This document shows, piece after piece, positions 61,499 through 64,000 of a DNA stretch of 64,000 nucleotides. Source of the stretch: Firmicutes bacterium UBA6806 (GTDB lineage Bacteria; Bacillota; Clostridia; Peptostreptococcales; Acidaminobacteraceae); assembly GCA_002452745.1 (NCBI GenBank), contig DKFC01000057.1, positions 10,648 through 74,647 on the forward strand, read 5' to 3'. The notes under the pieces are model-generated. The model worked only from the letters and a program-made list of their open reading frames with translations, was not told the DNA's origin and did no database searches. Every line of letters starts with the position of its first letter. Position 1 is the first letter of the stretch. The position numbers were made by a program, and so were the translations under genes.

Positions 61499-61762
61499 AT
61501 GTCAACGCCGGAATCCAAAAAGAAGATCATCAATCGCCTGAGAACTATTAAAGGGCACATTCAGGGAATTGAAAATATGATTGAAAATGAAAAGGGATGC
61601 GATGAAGTGCTGATACAGATTGCAGCGATTAAGCAGTCGATTCACAAGGTCGGGCTTGCAGTTATGGAAGAACATGCTTCACAGTGCTTTATAGATGATG
61701 ATTCAGTGAATAAGGAGAAGATGGAAGAATTGATTAAACTGATGTTTAACTATTCCAAATAA
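61499..61762 (+). CDS. CsoR/FrmR-family metal- or sulfur-sensing repressor
   Basis: The 87-residue all-helical protein has NRLRTIKGHIQGIENMIE at the N-terminus, the family signature. Potential sensing residues are Cys34, His59 and Cys63, the Cys-His-Cys spacing of copper-sensing CsoR. Persulfide-sensing CstR proteins keep two equivalent Cys but, as I recall, not the His. The adjacent rhodanese/TusA/DsrE fusion argues for sulfur sensing, while the ligand set argues for Cu(I). TTGGAGGAG precedes the ATG. An IS element inserted about 100 bases downstream may have separated it from former neighbours. Confidence 0.92.
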   Translation: MSTPESKKKIINRLRTIKGHIQGIENMIENEKGCDEVLIQIAAIKQSIHKVGLAVMEEHASQCFIDDDSVNKEKMEELIKLMFNYSK

Positions 61763-61858
61763 AAAGTGCATTATTTCAAAATGTCTCAGACCGCATGATT
61801 ACTGGATTTAGGACACACCGCATTTGCGAAAGTCATGTGTGAACAGCATAAAAATAAA

Positions 61859-61873
61859 GGGGCTGTCGGGAAA
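61859..61873 (+). repeat. Left terminal inverted repeat of the IS
   Basis: GGGGCTGTCGGGAAA; the match with the right end may extend outward by three A/T pairs. Confidence 0.9.
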
Positions 61874-61909
61874 TAGATAGTTCCAGAAAAAAATTATAAT
61901 CAAAAAGGA

Positions 61910-61952
61910 AATCCTCCTATCAGTGTCGAATAGACATTGTAGGAGGATTTTT
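61910..61952 (+). terminator. Terminator inside the left end of the IS
   Basis: AATCCTCCTA (61910-61919) pairs with TAGGAGGATT (61940-61949) and is followed by Ts. It lies upstream of the transposase gene and would block transcripts entering from the host side. Confidence 0.8.
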
Positions 61953-62032
61953 GTACGAAAAAAAGATGGTCTGACCACCATCTTAATCTCGTTGCACATA
62001 GTTTTGCAACATACGTACAAAATAATAAAAAC

Positions 62033-63766
62033 ATGCATAATTATTATAACGATTTTTTTGAATTAGGGCAACTACGAATAAATTATAATTTATACCAACT
62101 AGGGGTTCCATCAGATGATCCTGTACACATCGTAAAACGTGTTATGAAAGAACTGGATTTCTCCAGTTTGTTAAATCAGTACAGCAGGTTGGGACGAAAA
62201 GGTTACAATCCCATTATGTTATTTTCAGTATTAGTCTATTCTGCGCTTAGAGGTGTAAGAGCAGTAGACCGAATTGTAGAATTCTGCACGAGAGATATTG
62301 CCTACATTTGGCTTGCTCAAGGAGAAAGGCCACAGCGCGATGCTTTCTATGATTTCATCAATAACAAACTAACGAACGAGATTCTTAAAGACTTACATTA
62401 TCAGTTCATAAGAAAACTAGAAAAAGAAGGCTTTGTGTCATTAAAAGCGCTGTTCATTGATGGAACAAAAATTGAAGCGAATGCCAATCGTTACACATTT
62501 GTTTGGCGCGGCAGTTTAAATTACCACCTTGTAGGATTACTAGATGCTATTGAGAATAGCTATAATGATTACAATACCCTAATTACAGAAAATGCCTACG
62601 ATGTTAAGTACACACTTTCCACCATGAACATGTTCATAATCGAAGGTATGGAAAAAGTGCGTGAAGTCATCCAAAAGAACCGATTAAGAAAAGTTAACGA
62701 CAAGAAAAAGCTATCTAATAATGCACTCATTGAGATTGATAACATGTCGCCGCTAGAAATGCTTAAGATACAAGCGAAACTTATGGTGATTGCTAAAGGA
62801 GAAGGCATTGCATTCGTTGATGGAAAAGGCCAACGGAAAAGCGATCTTCAAAAGCTATACGAAAGATTTGAAGTCTTTGGTGAGCGACTGATGAGATATA
62901 AAACATCATTTAAAATCATGAGACCAGATAGAAATAGTTATTCTAAAACAGACTTGGAAGCAACCTTTATGAGGATGAAAGATGATCATATGATGAATGG
63001 TCAACTCAAACCGGCTTATAATGTACAGATTGCAGTTGAAAACTACTTTGTGGTGCATAGTTATGTGAGTGCAGATCGCACAGATTACAAGCCTTTGATA
63101 CCCGTACTTGAGATGCATCAAGAACATCTTGGCCACTATCCGAACGAAGTGACGGCAGACAGCGGTTATAGTAGTGAAAAGAACTTGCTTTTTCTTCAGC
63201 AAAAAGGGATTGAGAGTTTTATCAAACTCCAAGAACATGAAAGGATGAAAAAGCGTGCTTACAAAGGTGATATTGGTAAGTATAGAAATATGACGAAAGT
63301 AGACTCAGGTTATCTTTGCGCAAATAATCGCTTGATTACATTTGATAAAACACAGGTCAGCCACTCGAAAGGCTATACGCAAACACATCAAGTTTACTCT
63401 TGCAAAGATTGCAGTAATTGTGAACTAAAGCCAAAATGTTTATACAAATACGATGAAAACAAGCACCGTGCTAAAAACAAAGTGATAAAAGTCAATGAAT
63501 GCTGGGACGATTTAAAAGAAAAATCATACAATAATATACACAGTGACAAGGGCATTCTAAACAGACAAATTCGTTCTATTCAAACGGAAGGTTTCTTTGG
63601 AGATATGAAAGCAAACGATGACTTTAGACAGTTTAACCATCGCTCACAAGATAAGGTACTAAAAGAATTTATGCTATTCGCTTTTGGTAAAAACATAGAC
63701 AAGTATCATAAGTTTTTAATGGGTAAAATCAAAAGATTTGAAGGAAAAATTGATCAAGCAGCATAA
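62033..63766 (+). CDS. IS1182-family transposase
   Basis: The 577-residue DDE transposase has an N-terminal region with YNPIMLFSVLVYSALRGVR, the first catalytic Asp in LFIDGTKIEANANRY, the second in VTADSGYSSEKN, and the catalytic Glu in IQTEGFFGDMK. A Cys-rich stretch (CKDCSNCELKPKC) precedes the last. The frame is full-length and intact, so the element may be active. The ribosome binding site is weak, as is common in insertion sequences. Confidence 0.95.
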   Translation: MHNYYNDFFELGQLRINYNLYQLGVPSDDPVHIVKRVMKELDFSSLLNQYSRLGRKGYNPIMLFSVLVYSALRGVRAVDRIVEFCTRDIAYIWLAQGERPQRDAFYDFINNKLTNEILKDLHYQFIRKLEKEGFVSLKALFIDGTKIEANANRYTFVWRGSLNYHLVGLLDAIENSYNDYNTLITENAYDVKYTLSTMNMFIIEGMEKVREVIQKNRLRKVNDKKKLSNNALIEIDNMSPLEMLKIQAKLMVIAKGEGIAFVDGKGQRKSDLQKLYERFEVFGERLMRYKTSFKIMRPDRNSYSKTDLEATFMRMKDDHMMNGQLKPAYNVQIAVENYFVVHSYVSADRTDYKPLIPVLEMHQEHLGHYPNEVTADSGYSSEKNLLFLQQKGIESFIKLQEHERMKKRAYKGDIGKYRNMTKVDSGYLCANNRLITFDKTQVSHSKGYTQTHQVYSCKDCSNCELKPKCLYKYDENKHRAKNKVIKVNECWDDLKEKSYNNIHSDKGILNRQIRSIQTEGFFGDMKANDDFRQFNHRSQDKVLKEFMLFAFGKNIDKYHKFLMGKIKRFEGKIDQAA

Positions 63767-63858
63767 TTTTAATTATGACAATTGCCTCTGGATCAAACCT
63801 GTTTTTGTTATGCTCAAAAATCAGGCATAAGTGAGATAAAAACAAAATCCAGATAAAA

Positions 63859-63901
63859 AAATGCTAGAAAGGACTCAACGTAAGCCCCATTTCTAGCATT
63901 T
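63859..63901 (+). terminator. Terminator-like hairpin inside the right end of the IS
   Basis: AAATGCTAGAAA (63859-63870) pairs perfectly with TTTCTAGCATTT (63890-63901) across a 19-base loop, after the transposase gene. Confidence 0.75.
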
Positions 63902-63938
63902 CTTCATGTTTATTGTTTTTCAGAGGTCAATTAGGTAT

Positions 63939-63953
63939 TTTCCCGACAGCCCC
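63939..63953 (-). repeat. Right terminal inverted repeat of the IS
   Basis: TTTCCCGACAGCCCC, the exact complement of the left end. The remaining 47 bases of the window are AT-rich with no feature seen. Confidence 0.9.
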
Positions 63954-64000
63954 TTTTTTAATGTATTTTTAATGTGGCGTTTATGGATTTTTATTTTATT

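Larger units (their letters stand above)
61859..63953 (+). mobile_element. IS1182-like insertion sequence, complete
   Basis: The 2,095-bp element is bounded by 15-bp perfect inverted repeats (GGGGCTGTCGGGAAA at 61859-61873 and its complement at 63939-63953). It encodes one intact transposase and carries a hairpin terminator just inside each end. No convincing target duplication is visible: the flanking four bases TAAA and TTTT differ. Confidence 0.92.

Noticed and set aside
61855..63957. Four-base target duplication flanking the IS
   Set aside because: The flanking tetramers TAAA and TTTT do not match, and neighbouring A/T runs make shifted alignments meaningless.

Overview
The window reads as chromosome from a low-GC, anaerobic Firmicute of the class Clostridia (Fusibacter- or Acidaminobacter-like; a family-level guess from protein style and gene content). 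Supporting signs are strong GGAGG ribosome binding sites, PRD/LevR regulation, a T-box and a TPP riboswitch, an S-layer-homology protein, 4Fe-4S enzymes, TRAP transport and a UGA-encoded selenoprotein. No rRNA, tRNA or CRISPR array was seen.

Layout. 0-3.3 kb: 3' part of a large fibronectin-III/SLH surface protein. 3.6-10.9 kb: histidine kinase with a solute-binding sensor, an NtrC-type regulator, and a TAXI TRAP transporter behind a well-formed -24/-12 (sigma-54) promoter. 11-14.2 kb: a sugar O-acetyltransferase, then an SPFH/zinc-ribbon pair related to B. subtilis YdjI/YdjG. 14.2-16 kb: a NarL-type two-component pair. 16.3-26.3 kb: a long same-strand run with an L-cysteine desulfidase-like protein, a branched-chain-type ABC importer (livF carries an in-frame TAG), DhaK and DhaL without DhaM, an aminothiazoline-carboxylate hydrolase-like protein and a degenerate enhancer-binding regulator. 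26.4-30.8 kb: lipoprotein plus ABC-2 exporter. 31-43 kb: a LevR-type sigma-54 activator and the PTS operon it probably controls, with two HPr proteins, EIIB, EIIC, EIIA, Enzyme I, a GH4 phospho-glycosidase, an amino-sugar kinase, NagA and NagB. This looks like self-contained chitobiose/GlcNAc uptake and catabolism.

43-50 kb: an MFS transporter, a LysR regulator resembling the selenium-associated group, a hybrid kinase, a cysteine T-box leader in front of cysK-cysE, and a 4Fe-4S protein behind a GTAAC-N4-GTTAC palindrome. 50-55.4 kb, minus strand: ung and a TPP-riboswitch-led thiC-thiW-thiD-thiM-thiE operon. 55.4-57.5 kb: a GNAT acetyltransferase, a PhzF-like protein and RecU.

57.5-61.8 kb is the most unusual part. 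A cluster of DnaA-box-like 9-mers precedes a promoter driving a HesB/IscA-like selenoprotein (in-frame TGA at codon 35 followed by a SECIS-like hairpin) that conventional gene calling misses. A glutaredoxin, a large CoA-disulfide reductase/rhodanese/TusA/DsrE fusion and a CsoR-family regulator follow. Together they suggest a selenium/persulfide redox module. A complete IS1182-like element with internal terminators at both ends closes the window.
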